In this document: piece by piece, positions 7,732-15,525 of the stretch
Position numbering within the stretch: the stretch's first letter is position 1
Layout: the number at the start of each line of letters is the position of its first letter
Translations under genes and position numbers: made by a program
Notes under the pieces: model-generated
What the model was told of the DNA's origin: nothing
Database searches by the model: none
The model's input: the letters and a program-made list of their open reading frames with translations, nothing else
Assembly: GCA_017303835.1 (NCBI GenBank)
Contig: JAFLBI010000001.1
Coordinates: 930,001 to 994,000 of the forward strand
Reading direction: 5' to 3'
From: Chitinophagales bacterium
GTDB taxonomy: Bacteria > Bacteroidota > Bacteroidia > Chitinophagales > Chitinophagaceae
Length of the DNA: 64,000 nt

Positions 7732-8634
7732 ATGTGGGAAGCTTATAAAAAAGGATTCAAAGCATGGTTGCAACTGGAGAAGTCGCTCAGTGATCATTCA
7801 GTGGAAGCGTATATCCGCGATGTGGAGAAGCTCACCATGTATTTGCAAGCAAACAATGACCTCAAAACACCCGATGCCGTTACACTCAAAGACTTGCAGG
7901 GTTTGTTGCAGTTCATCACCCAATTGGGTATTGGCGCTACATCGCAGGCACGCATGATTTCTGGACTGAGGGCATTCTATAAGTATTGCCTCTTAGAACA
8001 AATCTGCACCATCGACCCTACTGCCCTGCTGGATGCACCCAAAACCAAACGTAGTCTACCTGATACCCTCAGCTTTGAAGAGATCGAACAAATCATTGGT
8101 GAGATAGACTTGAGCACACCAGATGGTGGCCGAAACAAAGCCATTCTGGAAACCATGTATAGCTGTGGCTTACGCGTAAGCGAAGTGATTACCCTCAAGC
8201 TCTCCTGCTTGTACCTGGATATTGGCTTTATCCGTGTGATTGGAAAGGGTGATAAGGAAAGACTGGTACCCATTGGCTCAGATGCCACCAAATACATCAA
8301 ACTCTATCGCGAAAACATTCGTGTGCATCAACCCTTGCAGCCGGGTTTTGAAGACATACTCTTTCTCAACAAATTCGGCCGTGGTCTATCCCGTGTGATG
8401 ATCTTCTACATCATCAAAGACCTGGCGAAGAAAGCAGGTATTACCAAGACCATATCCCCGCACACATTCCGCCATTCCTTTGCCACGCACTTGGTTGAAG
8501 GCGGAGCAGATCTAAGAGCCGTGCAGGAAATGCTGGGCCATGAAAGCATTACCACAACGGAGATCTATACCCATCTGGACCGTGATTACCTGCGCAGCAC
8601 CCTACAGCAATACCACCCCTCCTTCAAACAATAA
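7732..8634 (+). CDS. xerD: Site-specific tyrosine recombinase XerD
   Basis: The 300-residue protein resolves chromosome dimers with XerC at dif. The N-terminal SAM-like DNA-binding domain (residues 1-100) precedes the catalytic domain, where the active-site set is visible: R in CGLRVSEV, K in GKGDKERLVP, H-x-x-R in HTFRHSFATH, H in LGHESITTTEIYTH with the nucleophile Y. I choose the ATG at 7732, which gives the usual XerD length; an in-frame TTG at 7708 would add eight residues. Nothing nearby suggests it belongs to a mobile element. Confidence 0.93.
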   Translation: MWEAYKKGFKAWLQLEKSLSDHSVEAYIRDVEKLTMYLQANNDLKTPDAVTLKDLQGLLQFITQLGIGATSQARMISGLRAFYKYCLLEQICTIDPTALLDAPKTKRSLPDTLSFEEIEQIIGEIDLSTPDGGRNKAILETMYSCGLRVSEVITLKLSCLYLDIGFIRVIGKGDKERLVPIGSDATKYIKLYRENIRVHQPLQPGFEDILFLNKFGRGLSRVMIFYIIKDLAKKAGITKTISPHTFRHSFATHLVEGGADLRAVQEMLGHESITTTEIYTHLDRDYLRSTLQQYHPSFKQ

Positions 8635-8657
8635 CCGCTTATCAGGGTTATCTTTTT
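8631..8657 (+). terminator. Terminator of xerD
   Basis: ATAACC (8631-8636) pairs with GGTTAT (8646-8651) and is followed by CTTTTT. The xerD stop codon lies inside the 5' arm. Confidence 0.55.
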
Positions 8658-8682
8658 GCCTCAGGGAATTCCCTTAGGTTTG
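8655..8682 (+). promoter_or_regulatory. Promoter of the DUF2911 gene with palindromic spacer
   Basis: TTTG (8655-8658) and TAGGTTTG (8675-8682) match the Bacteroidota -33 and -7 boxes, spaced 16 nt. The spacer contains the perfect 12-bp palindrome AGGGAATTCCCT (8663-8674), which could be an operator. The -33 box overlaps the T-run of the xerD terminator. Confidence 0.55.
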
Positions 8683-8706
8683 CACCTCAAACAAAAAATG
8701 CTTGTT

Positions 8707-9540
8707 ATGAAGAAATGGATCGCGCTGTCTGCTATTGTAGCAGCAACCAGCCTGCAGGCCCAGGTAAAAATGCCTCAACCATCTACCACACAAACCATCA
8801 GTCAAGAGTTTGGTCTGGGTAAAATAGAACTCAATTATTCAAGGCCAGGCCTGAAAGGTCGTGCTGCTTTTGGCGATAACAGCCTGCTGGCTCCCTTGGG
8901 TCAGGTATGGCGTACCGGCGCCAACGGTGCTACTACCATCACTTTCACAGATGAAGTAGTGATCAATCAAGTAACCATCAAAGCTGGTAAATACGGCTTG
9001 CTGAGCATCCCTGGTAAGAAAGAATGGACACTCATTATCAGCAAGGATGTTAATGTAAACCAGCCTTCTATGTACAAGCAGGAAAATGATGTGGTTCGTG
9101 TAACCGCCCCTGCCATGAGTATGAAGGACCGAGTAGAAACATTCACCATGCAGTTTGCCAATGTGCAAAATGAAAGCTGTGAATTGCACCTGATGTGGGA
9201 TAAGACAGCTGTAAGCCTGCCCATCCAAACATTCATTAAAGCACGCATTGCTGCTGATATGGAAAAAGCATTGGCCGGTGATAAGCCACCTTATTTTGCC
9301 GCTGCTACTTTCTACAACGAGTGGATGAAAGACAATGAAAAAGCATTGGCGAATATTACCAAAGCCATTGAAGGCAATAAAACTGCTTTCTGGTTGTATT
9401 TAGCCAAAGCACGTATCCAGCGCGATATGGGCGACAAGGTTGGCGCCAAAACCAGTGCTGAAGAGTGTATCAAGATTGCTACCGAAGCCAAGAACGATGA
9501 TTATGTACGTATGGCCAAGGACCTGATCAGCAAACTGTAA
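8707..9540 (+). CDS. Secreted DUF2911 domain protein
   Basis: This 277-residue protein has a signal peptide (MKKWIALSAIVAATSLQAQ, cleaved before or after the final Q) and the DUF2911 domain, which includes FGLGKIELNYSRPGLKGR and APLGQVWRTGANGATTITF. The C-terminal third (from about residue 180) is alpha-helical and resembles a TPR pair (EKALANITKAIEGN, AKARIQRDMGDK). The family is common in Bacteroidota and has no known function; periplasmic location is inferred. I choose the ATG at 8707 because it begins the signal peptide; a TTG 51 bp upstream would spoil it. Confidence 0.88.
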   Translation: MKKWIALSAIVAATSLQAQVKMPQPSTTQTISQEFGLGKIELNYSRPGLKGRAAFGDNSLLAPLGQVWRTGANGATTITFTDEVVINQVTIKAGKYGLLSIPGKKEWTLIISKDVNVNQPSMYKQENDVVRVTAPAMSMKDRVETFTMQFANVQNESCELHLMWDKTAVSLPIQTFIKARIAADMEKALAGDKPPYFAAATFYNEWMKDNEKALANITKAIEGNKTAFWLYLAKARIQRDMGDKVGAKTSAEECIKIATEAKNDDYVRMAKDLISKL

Positions 9541-9561
9541 TCGCTCTCAATACAATACAAG

Positions 9562-9602
9562 AATCCCCGCAGTCCGATAATTCGTGATGCGGGGATTTTT
9601 TA
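9562..9602 (+). terminator. Terminator after the DUF2911 gene
   Basis: AATCCCCGCA (9562-9571) pairs with TGCGGGGATT (9588-9597) and runs into a T-tract. It belongs to a hairpin family that recurs at 15467 and 21887. Confidence 0.9.
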
Positions 9603-9755
9603 TGCCCAACGAAAACGCTGCACAAAGATTGCGTAGCTAAAAAGTAATATTTCCACAAAGCTGGAATAACTTATTGCTTTTCATTCATCATAAAAATGCG
9701 TAGTTTGATGTTATTAGAAGGGTAACTCATACAGGGCAACCCTAAACATCCGCCC

Positions 9756-10625
9756 ATGCAGGAAAACAATGAAATAAGTGCACTCTTTCGCCTGATAGAC
9801 GACCCAGATGATACCGTCTATGACACCGTATCACAGAAGATTGTCAGCTATGGCAGCGTTATTATCCCCAATCTGGAACATCTCTGGGAAACATCAGTGA
9901 GTGAGGAAGTACAGGAAAGAATAGAGATGCTGATCCATCGCCTGCATTATACAGACCTAACCCGCGACTTTACTGAATGGCGGGATTCAGGACACCACGA
10001 TCTCTTGTTTGGCGCTTTACTCGTAGCCAAATTCCAATACCCTGATCTGCACACAACCCCTGCCCTGCAGGAAATTGAAAAGATTCGCCGCAATGTATGG
10101 CTGGAGCTAAATAGCTTCCTAACACCACTGGAACAAGCCAATGTACTCAGCAGCATCATCTTCAGCTATTACCGTCTCAAAGGCGTGGAAATGGCCTATA
10201 CCAATGTGGATGATTACATGGTGCATAAAGTATTGGAAAGTAAAAAAGGCAATGCCTTATCCAATGGCATTATTTACCAGGTGATGTGCGATTTGCTTGA
10301 TATCAATGCCCGCATCATCAATATTCCCAAGCAATGTGTGATTGCATTCTTCCATTCTGATTATGATGGCGAACACATGGGGCATCCACAAGAGAAAATT
10401 CATTTCTATGTGGATGGTGCAACGGGACAGGCTTTCTCACACAACGATATCGAGAATTATTTCAAAAGGATCAATGTGCCTCCGGTTGCAGCTTATTTCA
10501 GACCGCAATCGCATAAGCGCACCATACAGATATTATTGGAACAAACGGCCAAATGCTTTGACCTGCCTGCAAATGAATACAAACAAAAAGAACTGATGCA
10601 GCTGGCCGATTTGCTGGATGAGTAG
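9756..10625 (+). CDS. SirB1-like transglutaminase-family protein
   Basis: This 289-residue cytosolic protein matches the SirB1/transglutaminase-like family: helical N-terminal half, the segment LSSIIFSYYRLKGV, and VLESKKGNALSNGIIYQVMCDLLDI, where the usual catalytic cysteine position reads GNALSNGIIY, without an obvious cysteine. The later H (EKIHFYVDGATGQAFSHND) fits the family's histidine strand. The catalytic triad may therefore be degenerate. Family members are often non-enzymatic. No operon partner is evident. Confidence 0.8.
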   Translation: MQENNEISALFRLIDDPDDTVYDTVSQKIVSYGSVIIPNLEHLWETSVSEEVQERIEMLIHRLHYTDLTRDFTEWRDSGHHDLLFGALLVAKFQYPDLHTTPALQEIEKIRRNVWLELNSFLTPLEQANVLSSIIFSYYRLKGVEMAYTNVDDYMVHKVLESKKGNALSNGIIYQVMCDLLDINARIINIPKQCVIAFFHSDYDGEHMGHPQEKIHFYVDGATGQAFSHNDIENYFKRINVPPVAAYFRPQSHKRTIQILLEQTAKCFDLPANEYKQKELMQLADLLDE

Positions 10626-10684
10626 TTCATCAAATAATTCGCTACACAGCAACACAACTGCAAGCTTTGCCTTAATTTCATGGC

Positions 10685-11017
10685 ATGAGCATCAGCTGGC
10701 AGGACTTCGAAAAGATTGATGTGCGTTCAGGTACCATCATTGCTGTGGAAGATTTTCCTGCAGCAAAAAAGCCCGCTTATCAACTCACCATTGATTTTGG
10801 CCCCCTGGGTATCAAACGTTCCTCTGCTCAAATCACCCATCATTACGAGAAAGAAAACCTGATTGGTAAAACCATTGTGGCTGTGGTGAATTTTCCGGTA
10901 AAGCAGATTGCCAATTTTTTCAGCGAATGTTTGGTGTTGGGTGTATACGATACAGAAGGACAAGTCGTTTTATTACAACCCGAAAGGCCAGTGGCCAACG
11001 GACAAAAAATTGGTTGA
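10685..11017 (+). CDS. CsaA-type tRNA-binding protein
   Basis: This 110-residue protein is a single OB-fold tRNA-binding domain of the CsaA type: it starts with WQDFEKIDVRSGTIIAVEDFP and contains LTIDFGPLGIKRSSAQIT and VAVVNFPVKQIANFFSE. In Bacillus it binds tRNA and was proposed as a protein-secretion chaperone. The length is the usual one. The ogt gene starts one base after the stop, so the two are co-transcribed. Confidence 0.92.
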   Translation: MSISWQDFEKIDVRSGTIIAVEDFPAAKKPAYQLTIDFGPLGIKRSSAQITHHYEKENLIGKTIVAVVNFPVKQIANFFSECLVLGVYDTEGQVVLLQPERPVANGQKIG

Positions 11018-11018
11018 T

Positions 11019-11516
11019 ATGACTGAACTGCATTACACCTATTATGAGAGTCCCATTGGTCTGCTGAAGATTGGTGGTACCGATCATTATATTGGCGAAG
11101 TCAGTTTCATCGATAACCAGGAGCAATTGGTGCATGGCGAACCAGGTATTACTGAACTCATGCATGAATGCACCGAACAGTTGATTGAATATTTTCACGG
11201 TAAACGCAGACATTTTGATATTCCCGTACATCAGGATGGCACAGAGTTTCAGCGACGCGTATGGAGTGAGTTATTAGAGATTCCTTTTGGCAAGACCATC
11301 AGCTATATGGATATGGCCAAGCGATTGGGTGATCCTAAAGTGATTCGTGCAGCGGCAACGACTAACGGCAAGAATAAGATTGGCATTATTGTGCCCTGTC
11401 ATCGGGTAATTGGCAGTGATAAAAGCTTGACAGGTTATGCGGGTGGATTGTGGCGTAAGAAATGGCTCTTACAGCATGAGTTCAAAGTGGCACACGGTGT
11501 GCAAACACTTTTCTAA
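11019..11516 (+). CDS. ogt: Methylated-DNA-protein-cysteine methyltransferase
   Basis: This 165-residue DNA-repair protein removes alkyl groups from O6-alkylguanine by transferring them to its own cysteine, seen in the active-site motif IVPCHRVIGS. The DNA-binding helix GTEFQRRVWSELLEIPFGKTISY (residues about 75-97) and the N-terminal YYESPIGLLKIGG complete the pattern. I choose the ATG at 11019, directly after csaA; an upstream TTG at 10908 would overlap csaA by 110 bp. Confidence 0.93.
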   Translation: MTELHYTYYESPIGLLKIGGTDHYIGEVSFIDNQEQLVHGEPGITELMHECTEQLIEYFHGKRRHFDIPVHQDGTEFQRRVWSELLEIPFGKTISYMDMAKRLGDPKVIRAAATTNGKNKIGIIVPCHRVIGSDKSLTGYAGGLWRKKWLLQHEFKVAHGVQTLF

Positions 11517-11529
11517 AATCAACTGCTAT

Positions 11530-12009
11530 ATGAAATCGATTAACATTGAAATCAAATGGGCTTTTCTGTTTGCATTAATGACACTACTGTGGATGTTGTT
11601 AGAGCGTGTTAGTGGTTTACATAGTACATTGATTGCCCAACATGCTATTTATACCAACCTGATAGCCATACCAGCAATTACCTTATACGTATTTGCATTA
11701 AAGGAAAAGAAAAAAACAGCCTACAACGGCCAGATGAGTTTTCAACAAGGTCTGATTAGCGGGCTTATTCTAACAGCAATGATTACTGCGCTAACGCCGC
11801 TTACACAAACCATCACCAGCAAGTTCATCACGCCTGATTTTTTCACCAACGCCAGCAATTATGCAGTGCAAACAAAGCAATTGACTGCTGAAGCTGCAGC
11901 ACAATATTTTAACCTACAGAGTTATATCATACAAGGTCTTATCGGCGCCCCGGTCATGGGCATTATTACCACCTTGATAGTGGCTTTTTTTGTTAAATCA
12001 AAAAAGTAA
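11530..12009 (+). CDS. DUF4199 family membrane protein
   Basis: This 159-residue protein has four membrane helices and the DUF4199 layout: IEIKWAFLFALMTLLWMLLE at the start, a short KEKKK loop, GLISGLILTAMITAL, and a final hydrophobic helix before KSKK. Family members are common in Bacteroidota with unknown function. Start at 11530 is the first ATG consistent with the family; the longer frame overlaps ogt. It lies 13 bp after ogt and 4 bp before the next membrane gene. Confidence 0.85.
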   Translation: MKSINIEIKWAFLFALMTLLWMLLERVSGLHSTLIAQHAIYTNLIAIPAITLYVFALKEKKKTAYNGQMSFQQGLISGLILTAMITALTPLTQTITSKFITPDFFTNASNYAVQTKQLTAEAAAQYFNLQSYIIQGLIGAPVMGIITTLIVAFFVKSKK

Positions 12010-12013
12010 ACTG

Positions 12014-12358
12014 ATGAAAGAAAACAGTAAACTGGAAATCACGCTCTTAGTGCTGGCCATTGCAGGCATGATTGCTAAGCTTGCCACAGACGATCCTGTA
12101 TTTAAACAATTTGGTGGTTTAGCCCTTTATGGGTTGACTAGCATCGCAGCCATCAGTAAAGCCTACCGTTTCCGGCATCTGCCAGCCACAAAGGGGCAAA
12201 AAATGACCATTGGTGCGGGTATAATGCTGATGATCGCATCTGTAGTAGGTGAAGCCATAGATCCCAATAAATTGTATAATGCGCTCTGGCTCCTTGGCAT
12301 TATTGCTACTGGAACAACCGCCAGTAATCAGTTTAGAGCCCATAAAAGCACAACTTAA
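12014..12358 (+). CDS. Small membrane protein, unknown function
   Basis: A 114-residue protein with about four hydrophobic helices (near residues 8-26, 34-52, 68-84 and 90-105). It follows the DUF4199 gene by 4 bp. The ATG at 12014 is preferred over an upstream TTG. No family was recognised. Confidence 0.7.
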   Translation: MKENSKLEITLLVLAIAGMIAKLATDDPVFKQFGGLALYGLTSIAAISKAYRFRHLPATKGQKMTIGAGIMLMIASVVGEAIDPNKLYNALWLLGIIATGTTASNQFRAHKSTT

Positions 12359-12445
12359 TAAGCTTAACAAATTCATAAAATAAGCCTGCCAGCTTGGGGC
12401 TTCGGGCTTTTATCGGCAAATTTGTAAGGATTGAACTCTACACGC

Positions 12446-14149
12446 ATGAGATTTAGCCGTATGGTACTGGGCATGCTGGTAATACCTGTGTGCCAAACAT
12501 TATTTGCCCAAACGCCTATCCCACTCGCCTGGCATCTGCTGGACCCATCAACAGATTCTGTTTACGGCATTAGTCTGAATAAAGCCTATCAATACCTGCA
12601 GCAAAAAAAGAAACATCCAAAGTCGATTGTTGTAGCCGTACTCGATTCAGGTATTGACACTTTGCACGAAGACCTGAAGCCTGTTTTATGGCGTAATCCC
12701 AAAGAGATACCCGGCAATGGCATAGATGATGATAAGAACGGCTATATCGACGATGTGTTTGGCTGGAATTTTATCGGGGGTAAAGATGGCAGTAATATCG
12801 GCAGCTGCTCAGATGAACGCAGCAGGGTCTATCATCGTTTCAAAACACAATTCGGCAAGGAGCCACTTGATAGTAGTACTTGGCAGGATACAGACAGACG
12901 CAACTATCTGTTATGGTCACGTGCGGCAAAAGAAATGAAAGCCACACAAGAAGAACAAGTTGAACTGTATTTCATTGAAGCAACAAGTAAGGCTTTAAGG
13001 CGCCATGAGAAAGTGCTGAAAGAAGAAATGAAGTGTGAAGAGTTTGATTGTAATCAACTCGAAAAATTTGAACCAGCCACACGTCAGGGAAAAGAATCCA
13101 AACTGGCCTATTTAACTGGCTTACGTTTATTACAAATAGACAGTGAAGAAACCAATACCAGGTTATTCAGTGAACTGGATGAGTTTATACAGGGCAAGAA
13201 AAAATCCATTGAAGCCATCAATAAACCACCAACAGATTACCGCCTTACCATTACCAAAGACAATTACTTCGATTTCAGTGATCGTTTCTATGGTAATAAC
13301 GACGTGATGGGCCCAAGCCCTATGCACGGCACCCATGTTAGTGGCATTATTGCTGCAGCAAGAAACAATGGCAAAGGCATAGATGGTGTTGCAGACAATG
13401 TACAGCTGATGATGGTGCGCGTTGTGCCTGATGGTGATGAATATGATAAGGATGTGGCGCTGGCAATTCGTTATGCGGTAGATAATGGTGCAAAAGTGAT
13501 CAATATGAGCTTCGGCAAATCTTACTCACCGGAGAAACACTGGGTAGATGATGCTTTGCGTTATGCCGAAGAAAAAGACGTATTGGTGATACATGCAGCA
13601 GGCAACGAATCCTGGGATGTGGATGTGCGTGAAAATTTCCCTAATCCAATTTTATTGAACTCAGAGAAAAAACTGAATAATTTCCTGACCGTTGGTGCCA
13701 ATGGCGATCCACGTGTAAGCGGTTTATTAGCGGCTGAATTCAGTAATTACGGACAAAACAATGTGGATTTATTTGCCCCGGGTGTAAAGATTTATTCTAC
13801 CCTTCCGGGTGGTAATAAGTATGGCAAAGAGAACGGTACGAGTATGTCGGCACCAGTAGTAAGTGGTGTGGCTGCTTTGATCCGCACATATTTTCCTGAA
13901 CTCAGTGCACAAGAAGTAAAACAGGTTTTATTGCAATCTGTATTTACTCCAGACAGTGCAGTAACTACCGTAAAACCAGGCAGCGCAGATAAAGTAAGCT
14001 TCTCTATTTTGAGTAAGACTGGTGGCATCATCAATGCCGGTAATGCTGTTTTGCTGGCAGAACAAACTTTAGCAGGTAGAAAAACGCAGCAGCAAAAAAA
14101 TATGGTGGTGAATCAAGCCCCTGCACGTAGCAAAACAAGCAAACATTAA
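12446..14149 (+). CDS. Secreted subtilase (S8 family serine peptidase)
   Basis: This 567-residue protease has a signal peptide ending LFAQ and the full subtilisin triad: D67 in VAVLDSGIDTLHEDL, H294 in HGTHVSGIIAA and S in GTSMSAPVVSGVAAL near residue 475. A helical insert of about 170 residues (near residues 110-280) separates the aspartate and histidine blocks; such inserts are known in Bacteroidota subtilases. NGIDDDKNGYIDD is a likely calcium loop. The C-terminus is Gln/Lys-rich, without a sorting domain. I choose the ATG at 12446; a TTG at 12431 would add five residues before the signal peptide. Confidence 0.9.
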   Translation: MRFSRMVLGMLVIPVCQTLFAQTPIPLAWHLLDPSTDSVYGISLNKAYQYLQQKKKHPKSIVVAVLDSGIDTLHEDLKPVLWRNPKEIPGNGIDDDKNGYIDDVFGWNFIGGKDGSNIGSCSDERSRVYHRFKTQFGKEPLDSSTWQDTDRRNYLLWSRAAKEMKATQEEQVELYFIEATSKALRRHEKVLKEEMKCEEFDCNQLEKFEPATRQGKESKLAYLTGLRLLQIDSEETNTRLFSELDEFIQGKKKSIEAINKPPTDYRLTITKDNYFDFSDRFYGNNDVMGPSPMHGTHVSGIIAAARNNGKGIDGVADNVQLMMVRVVPDGDEYDKDVALAIRYAVDNGAKVINMSFGKSYSPEKHWVDDALRYAEEKDVLVIHAAGNESWDVDVRENFPNPILLNSEKKLNNFLTVGANGDPRVSGLLAAEFSNYGQNNVDLFAPGVKIYSTLPGGNKYGKENGTSMSAPVVSGVAALIRTYFPELSAQEVKQVLLQSVFTPDSAVTTVKPGSADKVSFSILSKTGGIINAGNAVLLAEQTLAGRKTQQQKNMVVNQAPARSKTSKH

Positions 14150-14150
14150 T

Positions 14151-14660
14151 ATGGCCAGACCCACAGCAGGTGAATACGGCAGTTTTTACCAGACATATAT
14201 CAACTATACCCAGGCCGACTCAATTCATGCGCTGATTCATCAGCATGCAGCCCATATTCTTCAAAGCATTCAGGCCATCCCTGCAGAAAAAGCAGACTAT
14301 GCTTATGCACCGGGTAAGTGGACCATTAAGCAGATGCTGCAACACATGTTAGATACAGAGAGAATTTTTGTGTACCGACTAATCTGGATTGCACGCGGAG
14401 ATAAAAGACCATTGATGGGTTTTGATGAAAACGCATTCGCCGATGCAGCACCTGCAACACACAGAAGTCTGACTGATTTGGTGAATGAGTTTACCCATCT
14501 CAGAAATAGTACAGATGTATTAATGCAAAGTTTACAGGATACAGATTTGCAACAAATCAGCGAAGCAAGCGGCTACCCTATTTCCGTGAATGCTTTATGC
14601 TATATCATCTACGGACATAACCTGCATCATCTTCGCATCTTATCAGAAAGATACTTGTAA
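14151..14660 (+). CDS. DinB family protein
   Basis: This 169-residue four-helix-bundle protein shows the DinB/DUF664 metal-site histidines: H in QMLQHMLDTE and the pair in YGHNLHHLRIL near the C-terminus, plus the W in PGKWTIKQ. Relatives include thiol-dependent enzymes and damage-inducible proteins, but no substrate can be inferred. Its start follows the subtilase stop by one base. Its last 34 bp overlap the antisense 3' end of the lipoprotein gene at 14627. Confidence 0.88.
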   Translation: MARPTAGEYGSFYQTYINYTQADSIHALIHQHAAHILQSIQAIPAEKADYAYAPGKWTIKQMLQHMLDTERIFVYRLIWIARGDKRPLMGFDENAFADAAPATHRSLTDLVNEFTHLRNSTDVLMQSLQDTDLQQISEASGYPISVNALCYIIYGHNLHHLRILSERYL

Positions 14661-15451
14661 GGTAACCCCGCCCCCTCATCCGTAATTGCACGATGGTATA
14701 CAGGATGTGCAAACACTTCTGTGTAATGCATGGGTTTTCCATCAACATATATGGTTTGATAAACCAGCCTAATGCCATGACTATAATCTACATACCAATT
14801 CACATGGCCCGTGTACAAGGGTTGAATGGGTTGAGCGTTTAATTGATGCCAACCATAAATCGCTACGCGGTTCGGTTTACTTGTGTTGCGTAAGCGATCT
14901 GTTATCACTACATCTTTTTTAATGCCCGCTATCAAGCCTTTACGCTGCTTTCTTTGTCCTTCAATGATCAAGTGGTGTTGCCACATGGTAATGGTGCTGT
15001 CGCGATGAATATACATGGGTACAGGCGCCAGCTTTACCTTGGCTGCTGTATAAATGGCATCTACCATTTTGGCTGTTGGCAGAAAACAATTCCATTGATC
15101 AGCGAGTATCGTTGCTGTCATGGGTGTTAATGGAATACGCGCCCAATCATCATTCGTACCAATACTCAAATAATCAGGTGTTACAAAATAGGTGATTCGA
15201 TGCTGCTTACCTAAGCTGTCTAGGATAGACACATGAACGGGTAAAAGCTTTTGTATAAATCCGGGTACTGAACCTGACTGCAAGAACTGCAAAGCCATTG
15301 AATCGCGCAATTGCCACTGTATGGTTTTAGCGAGCTCATAGAACGCTGAACCGGAAACTTGTGCAGCACTAACAGGTAAAGCCAATTTCACCTGTCTTGG
15401 TGTACGACAGGCAAAGAGTGCTATAATAAAGAGTAAAACAATAAAGCGCAT
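14627..15451 (-). CDS. Putative lipoprotein, unknown function
   Basis: This 274-residue protein starts with a hydrophobic signal and a lipobox LFAC (C15), predicting lipidation and anchoring in the periplasm or outer membrane. The rest is mixed alpha/beta with no recognised motif. It sits downstream of a strong terminator (15467-15502) that ends malQ, so it needs its own promoter, which I cannot place. Its 3' end overlaps dinB's in antisense by 34 bp, covering its last 11 residues. Confidence 0.75.
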   Translation of the reverse strand: MRFIVLLFIIALFACRTPRQVKLALPVSAAQVSGSAFYELAKTIQWQLRDSMALQFLQSGSVPGFIQKLLPVHVSILDSLGKQHRITYFVTPDYLSIGTNDDWARIPLTPMTATILADQWNCFLPTAKMVDAIYTAAKVKLAPVPMYIHRDSTITMWQHHLIIEGQRKQRKGLIAGIKKDVVITDRLRNTSKPNRVAIYGWHQLNAQPIQPLYTGHVNWYVDYSHGIRLVYQTIYVDGKPMHYTEVFAHPVYHRAITDEGAGLPYKYLSDKMRR

Positions 15452-15466
15452 ATGTCAAGATAAAAA

Positions 15467-15502
15467 AATCCCCGCAGTCCTATTCTTCGGGATGCGGGGA
15501 TT
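15467..15502 (-). terminator. Terminator of malQ
   Basis: AATCCCCGCA (15467-15476) pairs with TGCGGGGATT (15493-15502); read on the minus strand the stem is followed by a T-run (15466-15462). Same hairpin family as 9562 and 21887, but with the T-run on the opposite side. Confidence 0.88.
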
Positions 15503-15525
15503 CATCAATTTATCTGATTACGCAA

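Noticed and set aside
7732-8634. Tyrosine recombinase as a sign of an integron, prophage or integrated element
   Set aside because: Length and motifs are those of housekeeping XerD, and its neighbours are core genes.
10908-11018. Extended start for ogt upstream of 11019
   Set aside because: It would overlap csaA by 110 bp in another frame and lacks conservation; the ATG right after csaA gives a normal protein.
11437-11529. Extended start for the DUF4199 gene inside ogt
   Set aside because: The extra residues are encoded by ogt sequence in another frame and are not hydrophobic as expected for the family.
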